A stretch of DNA of 53,426 nucleotides from Betaproteobacteria bacterium. GTDB lineage: Bacteria > Pseudomonadota > Gammaproteobacteria > Burkholderiales > Eutrophovitaceae. The stretch lies in contig CP070775.1 of NCBI GenBank assembly GCA_020346185.1, forward strand, positions 3,092,809 to 3,146,234. Reading direction: 5' to 3'. A program made the translations under genes and the position numbers. The notes under the pieces are model-generated. The model was not told the origin of the DNA, searched no databases, and saw only the letters and a program-made list of their open reading frames with translations. Positions 1 through 8,774 of this stretch are shown here, piece by piece. How positions within the stretch are numbered: the first letter of the stretch is position 1; the number at the start of each line of letters is the position of its first letter.

Positions 1-219
1 CTTCGTCGAGGCTCTGCACGCCTCCAGGGGTCGCATCCCCGCAAGCGGGGCCCCTGCTCTTCCCTTCCGTCGTGCCCCCACAAGAAGACTCGCGACCTTT
101 CCCCGAATGAATACGCACCGCGTAGACTCTGTTACATCTTCTTCGTCGAGGCTCTGCACGCCTCCAGGGGTCGCATCCCCGCAAGCGGGGCCCCTGCTCT
201 TCCCTTCCGTCGTGCCCCC
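1..219. repeat. Two 79-bp direct repeats, 140-bp period, with nested hairpin
   Basis: Positions 1-79 and 141-219 are identical over 79 bases, separated by a 61-bp unrelated spacer. Each copy carries a nested palindrome: an outer CAGGGG/CCCCTG stem (25-30 with 51-56 in copy 1) and an inner CCCCGC/GCGGGG stem around AA (37-42 with 45-50). The first copy starts exactly at the window edge, so the array may continue to the left. There are only two copies and the unit is long, so this is not CRISPR. It may be an intergenic palindromic repeat or a recent tandem duplication. No coding function is proposed. Confidence 0.9.
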
Positions 220-254
220 TCACTCCTCACGCCTAACCCCTCACCGCTTTCTCG

Positions 255-482
255 TCACTGGCCACTGGTCGCTGGCTCTCGCGCCGCCAACATTTCGGCC
301 ACCTCGCTCAGTTCAAGGTCCGGCCTGCGCCGGCAAAGATCATCAACAGCGTCCCGGCCGTATTGCTCGTACAACTCGTTCAACTTGTTGTCCCTCTGCC
401 ACAGCTGCTGCGTTCCCAGCAACTCGTCGAGTTCGGCATGCAGCGGCGTGTGGTTGTCAAACTCACCTGTCCATTGGGTCAT
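255..482 (-). CDS. Small hypothetical protein (75 aa)
   Basis: I do not recognise the family. The start at 482 (MTQWTGEF...) is chosen because a near-perfect Shine-Dalgarno, AGGAGG, lies five bases upstream (488-493); a longer frame reaches 503 but would place that ribosome site inside the gene. The product is acidic, charged and without a signal peptide or membrane segment. The C-terminal half (NELYEQYGRDAVDDL, then a PDLELSEVAEML tail) looks like two short helices and weakly resembles the tail of the 63-aa protein at 12025-12216. It is transcribed alone, downstream of and in the same direction as the MOSC gene. Confidence 0.6.
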   Translation of the reverse strand: MTQWTGEFDNHTPLHAELDELLGTQQLWQRDNKLNELYEQYGRDAVDDLCRRRPDLELSEVAEMLAAREPATSGQ

Positions 483-676
483 CGTTACCTCCTGTGAGGT
501 CATTTAGACAGGTGCAGTATGAGAATCCAGCATGGACACGCTGTACCGAGTGCGCCGGTCATTTGACCCATGGCGTCAAACAAAGTCGCCCAGAGCGCAA
601 ATCGCCAGATAAAAGATGTGTAAACGGCGGGAGAACGGAAACCGGTGCTGACGCAGCCGGCGTTGAATCCAAGTCG

Positions 677-710
677 TCTGACGGCCACGGCCCACGCCGT
701 GGCCGTCAGA
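677..710. terminator. Strong hairpin downstream of the MOSC gene
   Basis: A 15-bp perfect stem (677-691 with 696-710) encloses a CCAC loop. It sits 13 bases past the reverse-strand stop codon of the MOSC gene, the expected place for a transcription terminator or 3'-end stabiliser. No T-tract follows on either strand, so factor-independent termination is uncertain. Confidence 0.6.
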
Positions 711-722
711 ACGCAGGCGATA

Positions 723-1586
723 TCAGGTGACGAACACCGGATCGCCCACGCGGATCGGGGCGCCGGTCGCTATCATTCCGTAGACGCCGACATTCTGGTC
801 GGCATCCCGAATGACGGTCCGAAGAATCGTTTTGTCAATCTTGAGCTGCGGCTGGGCGCGAGTCGTCGCACCGCATCGCGGTGTCGCCCCGGCACAATCG
901 ATCGTCGCATCTCCGATCTTGATCTGCTTTCCGACCCACTCCTGTTCGAGAAGCCCGTCAGCACCGGCGTCGGTCTCGATAAGAATGTTTGGTCGAAAGC
1001 GACGGCGATCCCAGTCGGCCTGTGAATTCTTGCTTTTCAAATACGCCAGTGTCGCAGTGGTGACAACGTGGATCGGTGTTACCAGGAAGAACGTCCCGGG
1101 AAAGGACACGTAGTCAACCAGCGGCGGCGGCAGCTGACTGAAATCGGGGAGCGGTTCTCCAGGCTCGCGATCGAAAGTGGCTTTGAGCTCCTCCAGCCAG
1201 GTATGGTCATCCAGCTTGTGGCGCTTGTAGAAGTCAACATCGGACTCAGGACGCAGCGCCTCCAGAGTCGATGGATGGCCAACCAGTGTCGACAACTTCT
1301 CATGGATCTCCGCACGTTCGCTGCCAAGTTCCAGCCCGTCAGGGAAGGTAACGTCCACATTGCTCACCGGATCTGTCGACGGCTCGCCTCGGACACGCGC
1401 GGAACACAGCAGCAACTCGGGACGAAACTTGCAGCTTTGAATTTCTTTTCTCGCGGTGTCGCGCAGCGCCCAGATACGGTCACCGCTCAATCCCTTCTCG
1501 GTCAGCGCACATGACTCAAGGGGTTCCCCGGCCATCCCTTTAACAGGGTAGCGCCAGATTTCCTTGATTGTCCCAACTTGCGACAT
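723..1586 (-). CDS. MOSC domain-containing protein
   Basis: The N-terminal stretch (EIWRYPVKGMAGEPL, residues ~9-23, then LSGDRIWALRD) is the MOSC N-terminal beta-barrel signature. The C-terminal half carries the MOSC core, with the conserved cysteine in CAGATPRCGATTRAQ (around residues 232-246). MOSC proteins (YcbX, YiiM, mARC, C-terminus of molybdenum-cofactor sulfurases) bind molybdenum cofactor and act in reduction of N-hydroxylated compounds or sulfur transfer. At 287 aa this is a YcbX-like stand-alone form, without the ferredoxin domain of E. coli YcbX. The start is supported by AGGAGGAG just upstream. There is no signal peptide, so it is cytoplasmic. The exact substrate cannot be read from sequence. 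Confidence 0.85.
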   Translation of the reverse strand: MSQVGTIKEIWRYPVKGMAGEPLESCALTEKGLSGDRIWALRDTARKEIQSCKFRPELLLCSARVRGEPSTDPVSNVDVTFPDGLELGSERAEIHEKLSTLVGHPSTLEALRPESDVDFYKRHKLDDHTWLEELKATFDREPGEPLPDFSQLPPPLVDYVSFPGTFFLVTPIHVVTTATLAYLKSKNSQADWDRRRFRPNILIETDAGADGLLEQEWVGKQIKIGDATIDCAGATPRCGATTRAQPQLKIDKTILRTVIRDADQNVGVYGMIATGAPIRVGDPVFVT

Positions 1587-1897
1587 TAGTTTTTCTCCTC
1601 CTTTTCGTTTGAACTGATGCCCCTCGTACGCCTATCAACAAGATGATGGGCCATCACGTGGTCGCCGCTTACTATGGAAATCCTTTGCCACCGGCACCAT
1701 GAAATGCGGACTTTGCGGTCCGCACCTTTCTCTGTCAAGGCAGCACAGCGAAGCACCTGTTCTGGTTGCGTGGGCCTCGCGGACTGCATGGTACACTGCC
1801 CCCCGCACACCCCGAGCGGTGCCTATGAAAGCGCTGCAACCACGCAACCACCGTTGCACACCAAACAATAACTGCCTGTCAGGGAAGAAGAAACAAA
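1587..1897. other. Divergent intergenic region with a hairpin
   Basis: This 311-bp gap separates the divergent MOSC gene and ABC operon and should hold both promoters, though I could not identify convincing -35/-10 pairs. It contains one clear hairpin (TGCGGAC at 1705-1711 with GTCCGCA at 1718-1724, six-base loop). Short frames here on both strands have no coding character. Confidence 0.5.
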
Positions 1898-3214
1898 GTG
1901 GCTGCAATCATCAAGCAAGGCAAGAAGATTGACGACGCAGAGCCATCGACCGACGCGCCGATCGCAAGTACAGGGCGACGTCATTTCCTGAAAGCATCGT
2001 CGGCTGTTGCCGGCACTGCACTTTTAGGAGGAGTCGTCGGGTGTGGAGAAACGGCGGAAGCCGGACCGATTCATGTCGCCAGCATGTTCGACGTAACCGG
2101 TGGTCTGAGCATTTACGGCGAACCCGAAATGAACGTTTCCCGTATGGCGATCGAACATATCAACGAATCCGGCGGCGTGCTCGGCCGTCAGGTAAAGCTG
2201 CACGAGTACGACACGCAGTCGAAGATCGAGCTTTATTCACGTTACGCTCAGGAAATCAGCGCCAACGACGACATCTCGATTGTCGTGGGCTGCATTACCG
2301 GTGCATCGCGTGAGGCTGCCCGGCCGATTCTGACCAAGAACAACAAGCTGCTGTTCTTCCCGAGTGTTGACGAAGGCGGTGAATGCGACAAGTACTGCTT
2401 CATGCAAGGTGCTGATTGCCTTCAGATGGAAACGCCGCTGGTTGATTGGGCCATCAAGAACGCAGGCAACAAGTTCTATGTAGTCGCGGCCGACTACGTA
2501 TATGGCCACGTTGCAACGGCATGGACCAAGAAACTGGTGGCCGATGCCGGCGGATCCGTCGTCGGGGTGGAATTCATTCCGCTTGATGTGTCCGATTTCG
2601 GAGCGACGATTCGCCGCATCCAGACGGCACAGCCGACGGTCATCATGAGCAACCTGGTAGGCGGAAACCACATGGCGTTCTACCGCCAGTTCGCCGCTGC
2701 CGGCCTTAACCAGAAGATACGGATCGTCTCGCCGTCGTTCGGATTGGGCAACGAACAGCAGGTACTTGCGCCGGAAGAAACCAAGGGCATCGTTGTTGCG
2801 TACTCTTATTTTGAGACGCTCGACAATCCCGAGAACAAAGCCTTCGTCGCGGCTTATCGTGAAAAGCATCCCGATGCCGGACCGCTGATGGATCTCCCGG
2901 CACAGGTGTGGAATGGCTGGTATCAATGGAAGGCGGCTGTTGAGAAGGCCGGCTCAACGGAAATCGATACAGTCGTCGCCGCGATGGAATCCGGAATGCC
3001 GTTCAATGGCCCAAGCGGAAAAGTCGTGATGGATGCGACCTCACATCGCAACATTCAGGACATCAATCTCGCGAGAGTGAACAGCAAACGAGAGTTCGAG
3101 ATCCTCGACACCCAAAGTCAGGTACGCCCGGCGACAACAGTCCCTGGGTCCGAGTCGTGCGATTTGGTCGGCAAGGACAAGAACTCGCACCGGATGATTC
3201 TGCCGAACACCTGA
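1898..3214 (+). CDS. ABC transporter substrate-binding protein, UrtA/AmiC/FmdD type
   Basis: This is a periplasmic receptor of the branched-chain amino acid/urea/amide family. The GTG start at 1898 follows AGGGAAG. A twin-arginine signal (GRRHFLKASSAVAG, residues ~27-40) ends in a lipobox-like VVGC, so it is probably a Tat-exported lipoprotein. The mature domain begins IHVASMFDVTGGLSIYGEP and includes NESGGVLGRQVKLHEYD and ADYVYGHVATAW, close to UrtA and AmiC rather than LivK. Length (438 aa) suits the family. It leads a four-gene operon with two permease and two ATPase domains. No urease or amidase gene lies next to it, so urea, a short-chain amide or another small amide is possible but undecided. 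Confidence 0.85.
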   Translation: MAAIIKQGKKIDDAEPSTDAPIASTGRRHFLKASSAVAGTALLGGVVGCGETAEAGPIHVASMFDVTGGLSIYGEPEMNVSRMAIEHINESGGVLGRQVKLHEYDTQSKIELYSRYAQEISANDDISIVVGCITGASREAARPILTKNNKLLFFPSVDEGGECDKYCFMQGADCLQMETPLVDWAIKNAGNKFYVVAADYVYGHVATAWTKKLVADAGGSVVGVEFIPLDVSDFGATIRRIQTAQPTVIMSNLVGGNHMAFYRQFAAAGLNQKIRIVSPSFGLGNEQQVLAPEETKGIVVAYSYFETLDNPENKAFVAAYREKHPDAGPLMDLPAQVWNGWYQWKAAVEKAGSTEIDTVVAAMESGMPFNGPSGKVVMDATSHRNIQDINLARVNSKREFEILDTQSQVRPATTVPGSESCDLVGKDKNSHRMILPNT

Positions 3215-3241
3215 CCAACACCGATTCGTCGGGAACTCGCC

Positions 3242-4108
3242 ATGGACGAGATCGTCGTCATCGGCCTATCGGTCCTGACGAGCGTTGCGATCCTGTTGTT
3301 GACGTCGCTCGGTCTTGCCGTGGTTTTCGGGCTGATGCGCATCGTCAACATGGCGCATGGCGAATTCCTGATGATCGGAGCCTTCACGACGACCGTCGCA
3401 GTCCGGTCACTCGAACTGCCGATATGGCTGGCAATTCTGTGTGCCCCGATCGTATGTGGATTCGTTGGTGCGCTGGTGGAACTTGCATTCATTCGACCGC
3501 TTTATGGCCGGCGCTTGGTCGACACACTCTTGGCAACGTTTGCTCTCAGCCTGATTCTTTATCAGGTCGCCATCAACATTTTTGGCACCGCGCCGCCCGG
3601 AATTGGCACCCCGTCTGGCTGGATTGAAATTGGCCGCTACACGGTTTCGTATTACTCGCTTTTTCTGCCGGTAGCGGCACTCGTCATTACTGCCTTGCTT
3701 TACGTGTTGTTCAAGTTCACCCGATACGGATTGCTTGCGCGCGCGGCCGCGCATAATCCTGATATGGCGAGCGTGCTCGGCGTCGAAGTGCGACGCGTCA
3801 ATCTCGTTACGTTCGCGTTGGGCTGCGCGCTGGCAGGGCTCGGCGGTGGACTGCTGTCGCCCATGGTGGCCGTCAGTCCCGGTGTCGGCCAGACCTACAT
3901 CGGCCAGGCATTCATGACCGTGATCACCGGTGGGCCGGCTTTCCTGCTCGGAACGCTGTCTGCCTCGGTACTGCTTGGCGGCATCTCGAACATTGTTTCG
4001 CAGTTGTTCACGACCCTCTGGGGTCTGACAGCATTGCTGGTCACAGCCATCGTGCTGGTGCGGCTTCTCCCGAACGGGATATCGGGAAGCTGGTCGCGGC
4101 AACTCTGA
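3242..4108 (+). CDS. ABC transporter permease, LivH/UrtB type
   Basis: This 288-aa integral membrane protein carries the LivH hallmark near its N-terminus (GLAVVFGLMRIVNMAHGEF, residues ~25-43) and the coupling segment RAAAHNPDMASVLGVEVRRVN in the middle. About eight hydrophobic segments are visible. It starts 27 bases after the receptor gene and is the first of two permease subunits. UrtB proteins with an extra N-terminal periplasmic domain are longer; this is the short LivH-sized form. With the fused LivM-like domain of the next gene it should form the channel. Confidence 0.87.
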   Translation: MDEIVVIGLSVLTSVAILLLTSLGLAVVFGLMRIVNMAHGEFLMIGAFTTTVAVRSLELPIWLAILCAPIVCGFVGALVELAFIRPLYGRRLVDTLLATFALSLILYQVAINIFGTAPPGIGTPSGWIEIGRYTVSYYSLFLPVAALVITALLYVLFKFTRYGLLARAAAHNPDMASVLGVEVRRVNLVTFALGCALAGLGGGLLSPMVAVSPGVGQTYIGQAFMTVITGGPAFLLGTLSASVLLGGISNIVSQLFTTLWGLTALLVTAIVLVRLLPNGISGSWSRQL

Positions 4109-4144
4109 AATGGCGCGACGCGTAATCCGCGCACCCCGCGTCCT

Positions 4145-5986
4145 GTGGCGATGACTGCATCAACCTGGACGACGACGCTCGGTCGCTGGACGCGGGTTGC
4201 CGTGCGACGCGGCTTTCTTTGGCCGACCATCGCCGTAGTCGCCGTACTCTTGCTCTCACCGCTTCTGTCGACGTCAACCGAACTTAAGTGGACCTTATGG
4301 CTGGCCTTCGGCATTCTGGCTCTGAGTCTGACGCTTGTCTGGGGTATCTCCGGGATATTCAGTTTCGGACAGAATGCCTTCTTCGGCATTGGCGGTTACA
4401 CCTTTGCCGTGGCAGCGTTCAACATCTATCCGGCCACGGGTGAAACACTCTCTGCGTTGCTGATTGCTGCCTGCGTCGCAGCGTTGTTCACGGCCCTCCT
4501 CGGGTACGTCACCTTCTATGGCCGGGTCGGCGATGTTTACCTGGCTATTGTCACCCTCGCTGTCACGCTGATTCTCTACACCGTCATGTCGAGCACCGCC
4601 GGCCCTGAATATCGGATCGGCAAGGCATATCTTGGTGGTTTCAACGGCATGCCTTCTGTTCCGGGCATTGCGTTCGGCACAGGTGAGTTGGGTTACGGCG
4701 GGCTGTTTGCCTTTGCCGTGTGCCTCGCAGGCGCTCTGTATATCTTTGCGCGTTTCTTGCTGACCGGGCAGTACGGACAGATACTGGCCGGGATCAGGGA
4801 AAACGAGATGCGGATGGAATTGCTGGGCTACAACGTCAGATTCCACAAGCTGGGCATTTTTTTGGTAGGCGGAGCCATAGCCGGAATTGGAGGCGGTTTG
4901 TTTACCGCCTGGGGCACTTTCATCAATCCATCGGTCTTTAGCCTGCAGCAGGCCGCGCTGGTGGTGATCTGGGTCATGGTTGGCGGACGCGGTTCCTTGG
5001 TGGGAGCGTTTGTCGGCGTCGCAGTAGTACAGTGGATCTCGGATCAGGCAGACAAGATAGTCGCCCAACAAACGCCGCTGATCCTTGGAATCATGCTACT
5101 GGCGATGGTACTCGCTTTTCCGGGCGGCATCGTGCCAGCCATTACCCGGTGGCTTGATCGCACATGGAACAGCAGCAAGCGCAAACTGGACACAATCGAC
5201 GTAGCGCCCACTCCAACGCCGCGCACCGATACAAAACCGGAAAGCGAAAACGAGGGCACGCCGTTGCCGAGTGGACACATCATGGCGCACCATCTGGGAA
5301 AACGCTTCGGCGGATCGGTCGCCCTCGACGATGTCACGCTCGAATTCGGGCAACACAATATTCATGCGATCGTCGGACCCAACGGCGCCGGCAAGAGCAC
5401 ACTGTTCGGGCTGATTTCCGGCCAGCATAAGGTCACCAAGGGGGACGTCGAACTCAACGGCCTGGACGTGACTCGCATGCCGACCCACCAGCGCGCACGG
5501 CACGGACTCGGCATCAAGCTTCAGGTGCCGAGCATTTTCCTGGGACTGAGTGTGCAACAGAACATCGCGCTTGCCCTGAACGCGCCGCGCAAGTACAAAC
5601 GCACACGCCCGCCGGCAACAACAGTGTTCGCCATGATCGGATTGCTGGAGAAAAAGCACGAAGCTGCATCGAACCTTTCGCATGGCGAGCAGCAGTGGCT
5701 CGAGATCGGAATGCTCATTGCTCAAAACCCGTCGGTGATGCTATTCGACGAACCCGCCGCCGGGATGACGCAGGAAGAGCGCAAACGCACTGTCGAGCTG
5801 ATAAAGAAGTTGTCGATCCACCATACCGTAATCGTTGTCGAACATGATATGGCCTTTGTTCGCGCGCTCGGCGCGCCGGTGGTTATGCTCTATCGCGGCA
5901 ACGTCTTCCGCCATGGCAGCTTCGACGAGCTGAGTAACGACAACGACGTCAGAAACATCTACCTCGGTAGAAAACGCGGTGCTTAA
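4145..5986 (+). CDS. Fused ABC permease-ATPase, LivM/UrtC plus LivG/UrtD
   Basis: This 613-aa protein joins two subunits that are usually separate. Residues ~1-345 form a LivM-type permease (WGISGIFSFGQNAFFGIGGY near residue 60, then GAFVGVAVVQW). A Pro/Glu-rich linker (~345-375) follows. Residues ~378-613 are a LivG-type ATPase with Walker A GPNGAGKST (~411-419), signature LSHGEQQ (~515) and Walker B VMLFDEP (~531), ending in the LivG-like tail GNVFRHGSFDEL. The start may be GTG 4145 or ATG 4151. The stop overlaps the start of the second ATPase gene by 8 bases. Permease-ATPase fusions of this family occur in some bacteria but are the minority arrangement. Confidence 0.88.
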   Translation: MAMTASTWTTTLGRWTRVAVRRGFLWPTIAVVAVLLLSPLLSTSTELKWTLWLAFGILALSLTLVWGISGIFSFGQNAFFGIGGYTFAVAAFNIYPATGETLSALLIAACVAALFTALLGYVTFYGRVGDVYLAIVTLAVTLILYTVMSSTAGPEYRIGKAYLGGFNGMPSVPGIAFGTGELGYGGLFAFAVCLAGALYIFARFLLTGQYGQILAGIRENEMRMELLGYNVRFHKLGIFLVGGAIAGIGGGLFTAWGTFINPSVFSLQQAALVVIWVMVGGRGSLVGAFVGVAVVQWISDQADKIVAQQTPLILGIMLLAMVLAFPGGIVPAITRWLDRTWNSSKRKLDTIDVAPTPTPRTDTKPESENEGTPLPSGHIMAHHLGKRFGGSVALDDVTLEFGQHNIHAIVGPNGAGKSTLFGLISGQHKVTKGDVELNGLDVTRMPTHQRARHGLGIKLQVPSIFLGLSVQQNIALALNAPRKYKRTRPPATTVFAMIGLLEKKHEAASNLSHGEQQWLEIGMLIAQNPSVMLFDEPAAGMTQEERKRTVELIKKLSIHHTVIVVEHDMAFVRALGAPVVMLYRGNVFRHGSFDELSNDNDVRNIYLGRKRGA

Positions 5987-6713
5987 CGTTACCGATCTGT
6001 TTGCCGGCTACGGGGAAAGCACGGTCATTACCGGTCTCGAGCTTGAGCTGGATACAGGTCAAATCGTTACGATTCTTGGTCGCAACGGCATTGGCAAAAC
6101 CACGCTGGTCAAAACGCTTGCCGGTATGATCAATGCTCAGCGCGGTCGAATAGCTTTTGAAGGCCAGGACATCACCAACGCCTCGCCGCCCCGCCGCGCG
6201 CGACTGGGCATAGGCTACGTACCGCAGGGCCGGGAGATCTTTGCCAAGCTGACCGTCCGGGAGAATCTATTGGTGGGCGTTCACGCGAGGCGTTTGCCGG
6301 TTTCCTTGGTCGACGAAACGCTCGAGTACTTTCCCACGCTGCGACCGAAACTCAAGGACCTGGGTGGCAGTTTGAGCGGCGGGCAACAACAGCTTCTTGC
6401 GTTGGCCCGCGCGCTGGCGGTCCAGCCGAAGCTGCTTTTGCTCGACGAGCCTTCAGAAGGCATTCAGCCTTCCTCGCTCGACGATATCTACCAGCTTCTG
6501 ATGCGCGCAAAGCAGCGCAGCGGATTGTCGATCCTGTTGGTAGAACAAAACCTCGATTTCGCAGGAGCGCTGGCCGATCGGGCGTTCGTCATGGACCACG
6601 GACGAATTGCGCGAGAGGTCGACCACACCAAGCTGCTGAGCAATGCCGACCTCGAACACGAGTATCTCGGCGCGGACGACGACGTTACGCTTTCCGATCC
6701 TTTTGGCCGGTGA
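5979..6713 (+). CDS. ABC transporter ATP-binding protein, LivF/UrtE type
   Basis: This 244-aa ATPase has Walker A GRNGIGKTT (~34-42), the Q-loop region IGYVPQGREIF typical of LivF, signature LSGGQQQ (~136) and Walker B LLLLDEPSEGIQ (~155). The GTG start overlaps the fusion gene, suggesting translational coupling. It supplies the second nucleotide-binding domain of the heterodimeric importer. It is the last gene of the operon, which converges on the reverse-strand gene at 6731 with only a 17-base gap. Confidence 0.88.
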   Translation: MLNVTDLFAGYGESTVITGLELELDTGQIVTILGRNGIGKTTLVKTLAGMINAQRGRIAFEGQDITNASPPRRARLGIGYVPQGREIFAKLTVRENLLVGVHARRLPVSLVDETLEYFPTLRPKLKDLGGSLSGGQQQLLALARALAVQPKLLLLDEPSEGIQPSSLDDIYQLLMRAKQRSGLSILLVEQNLDFAGALADRAFVMDHGRIAREVDHTKLLSNADLEHEYLGADDDVTLSDPFGR

Positions 6714-6730
6714 ATCGGCAGCGACCTCCC

Positions 6731-7165
6731 TTAGTTGCCTACCGCTTCCTTACCCTCGCCACCGATACGCGTCGCAAAGTAACCGATCACCAAACCGACA
6801 ATAGCGCCCTCGAGCGTGAACCAGAACGGCGATGCAAGCACGCCATTTGCGCCAAAGAACGCGATCATCAGCTCTTCCATCACGTCGTAGGCAAAGAACG
6901 TCAGCACAAAATTCATCCACGCCCCCACCATTGGCGCGCGAAACCACCACGGCAGCGGCATCTTGAGTACCGGGTGGTAGGTAAACACCCCGAACACGCC
7001 GATGATCGCGCCCACGGTCGTATACCAAAGCAGGATTCCCCATGCCGTCAACCATCCCGTTTCGGGATATAACGCGACAATAAACACAAAACCGGCCAGC
7101 CCAAACGCCAGGCCGATCGCCTTGCCTACAGCCACGCGCACCATTAACGAAGGTTTCTCAGACAT
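6731..7165 (-). CDS. Hypothetical membrane protein (144 aa)
   Basis: I do not recognise the family. Four hydrophobic segments can be seen (around residues 12-31, 38-60, 75-100 and 115-135), with a lysine-containing N-terminus and a charged C-terminus, so it is probably an inner-membrane protein with four helices. The start follows AAAGGGG at a suitable distance. It lies 113 bases downstream of the MaoC-like gene on the same strand and may be co-transcribed with it. No catalytic or binding motif is visible. Confidence 0.65.
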   Translation of the reverse strand: MSEKPSLMVRVAVGKAIGLAFGLAGFVFIVALYPETGWLTAWGILLWYTTVGAIIGVFGVFTYHPVLKMPLPWWFRAPMVGAWMNFVLTFFAYDVMEELMIAFFGANGVLASPFWFTLEGAIVGLVIGYFATRIGGEGKEAVGN

Positions 7166-7278
7166 GCGACACCCCTTTCAGAAATCCAGCATTTCTCGGC
7201 AAACAAATACAACGCCTAAATCACAGCTCGCGACGATACGTCTGGCGCGCATCCTCGGCGCTACTGATCAAAGCACAG

Positions 7279-7734
7279 TCACTCTGGCCGTTTCGCGAGA
7301 ATGTGCACGATCGACATCGTCAGGACAGTCTCATCACGCTGATTCACCATGCGATAACCCATGCGCAAGATGCCGCGATCCGGCTTCGAGCCCGACGGGC
7401 GTATTTCCAGGACCTCGGCTTCGGTATAGATGGTATCGCCAGGCCTTACCGGCGCCGTCCAACGCAACTCGTCGACGCCTGGCGAGCCCATACTGCATGC
7501 CTTGAACAAACCTTCCTGCAGAAACATGCGCCAGCCGATCCCAAAGGTGTGCTGACCACTGGCGATCAGACCACCGTAGGCAGACTTCGCCGCCGCTTCT
7601 GCGTCAATGTGGAATGGTTGCGGATCATAGGCCAACGCGTAGTTGATGATGTCAGTCTCGGTCATGGTCGCCCCTCGCGAGCGGAATCGTTCGCCGACCT
7701 CGAAGTCATCAAAGTAACGGTCCATTGGCTTCAC
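7279..7734 (-). CDS. MaoC-like hydratase family protein
   Basis: This is a 151-aa single hot-dog domain. It has the pattern DFEVGERFRSRGATMTETDI at the N-terminus and the hydratase signature YDPQPFHIDAEAAAKSAYGG followed by GLIASGQHTFG. The D...H pair in that region corresponds to the catalytic Asp/His of (R)-specific enoyl-CoA hydratases. VRPGDTIYTEAEVLE is also typical. The start is GTG 7734 or ATG 7725. It lies 59 bases downstream of a D-2-hydroxyacid dehydrogenase gene on the same strand, and both may serve one acyl-acid catabolic route. The substrate is unknown. Confidence 0.85.
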   Translation of the reverse strand: MKPMDRYFDDFEVGERFRSRGATMTETDIINYALAYDPQPFHIDAEAAAKSAYGGLIASGQHTFGIGWRMFLQEGLFKACSMGSPGVDELRWTAPVRPGDTIYTEAEVLEIRPSGSKPDRGILRMGYRMVNQRDETVLTMSIVHILAKRPE

Positions 7735-7793
7735 ACGTCCAGTTCCAATATGCGCGTGTGTATTTTACGCTCCTGCCGCGACCCGCTCAGACG

Positions 7794-8774
7794 CTAGGCG
7801 AATACGTTCTTGTTGACGACGTGATCCATGTTTGGCTTTCCGTCCAGCACATCAAGCATATTTTGCACGGTCGCCACAGCCATGCGATCGAAAGCCTCTA
7901 CCGTCAATCCTGCGATGTGAGGGGCCGTAACGACGTTCGGCAACTTGAACAAAGGATTGGCCGGCTGCGGCGGTTCCTGATCAAACACGTCCAGTCCCGC
8001 CCCCGCGATGGTGCCTTCGGTCAGTGCTGAGTGCAGCGCGGATTCGTCAATGATGCCGCCGCGCGCGGTGTTGATAAGGTATGCCGATGACTTCATGCAC
8101 GCGATGTGTGCGTCATCGAACATACCCTCGGTTTCACTGTTTCTGGGGCAATGGATCGTGACAAAGTCGGCGTGGCCAAGCGCCGCATCGAGTCCGTCGA
8201 CACGAGTACAACCTGTTGTAGTAATGTCAGCAGCGGCGACGTAAGGGTCGTAGACCAACACCGTCATGCCAAGTGCCAGGCACGTCAACGCAATCCGCGA
8301 TCCGATGCGGCCGAATCCCACAACTAACAGCGTCTTGCCGGAAAGATCGACCGGCATCTCGCTTAACCGCTCCGCCCAGCGATTCTCGCGCACCATCAAA
8401 TCAAACACTTTGCCGCGTTTGGCAAGTGCCAACATGAAGAACAACGCCTGCTCCGCTACCGAGGACGAGTTGGCGGTGCCCGATACCATTAGCGGTATCT
8501 TGTGCCTCGCCAGGGCCGCCACATCGACAGTGTCATAACCCACTCCGATGCGCGCGACAACGCGCAGGTTCGGGGCAGCTTGCAGCTCTGCATCGCCGAA
8601 CGGCGTCAGTCCGAGCGCCACGCCGTGGGCATCGCAAAGCAAGGCATGAAATTGCGCGGTCGGAATATTGCCCTCAAAGGCGATCGCTTCGACACCGGCG
8701 CGTGCGTTGGCTACGTCCCAACCGGCACCTGCCATAGTCGAAGGGAGCAAGAGTTTCATTTTCTTATTGCACAT
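7794..8774 (-). CDS. D-2-hydroxyacid dehydrogenase (NAD-binding)
   Basis: This 326-aa protein belongs to the D-isomer-specific 2-hydroxyacid dehydrogenase family. The Rossmann glycine motif is VVGFGRIGSR (around residues 150-159). The substrate-side Arg motif is VARIGVGYDTVD (~72-83). Further signatures are TIHCPRNSETEGMF, LINTARGGIIDESAL and, at the C-terminus, NVVTAPHIAGLT with the catalytic His. It reduces 2-keto acids or oxidises D-2-hydroxy acids; glyoxylate, hydroxypyruvate or 3-phosphoglycerate are all possible. The start is ATG 8774 or the internal ATG at 8759 (MKLLLPS), which better matches family length; neither has a strong ribosome site. First gene of the apparent reverse-strand set. 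Confidence 0.87.
   Translation of the reverse strand: MCNKKMKLLLPSTMAGAGWDVANARAGVEAIAFEGNIPTAQFHALLCDAHGVALGLTPFGDAELQAAPNLRVVARIGVGYDTVDVAALARHKIPLMVSGTANSSSVAEQALFFMLALAKRGKVFDLMVRENRWAERLSEMPVDLSGKTLLVVGFGRIGSRIALTCLALGMTVLVYDPYVAAADITTTGCTRVDGLDAALGHADFVTIHCPRNSETEGMFDDAHIACMKSSAYLINTARGGIIDESALHSALTEGTIAGAGLDVFDQEPPQPANPLFKLPNVVTAPHIAGLTVEAFDRMAVATVQNMLDVLDGKPNMDHVVNKNVFA

Noticed and set aside
1..219. Direct repeats as a CRISPR array
   Set aside because: Only two units, 79 bp long, with a single 61-bp spacer and no cas genes.
2237..4102. Long reverse-strand frames (for example 2237-2926 and 3407-4102)
   Set aside because: They run antisense through conserved transporter genes, lack known motifs and have composition expected from a GC-rich complement.
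1898..6713. Assignment as a urea uptake system linked to urease
   Set aside because: No urease structural or accessory gene is in the window; receptor similarity alone does not fix the substrate.
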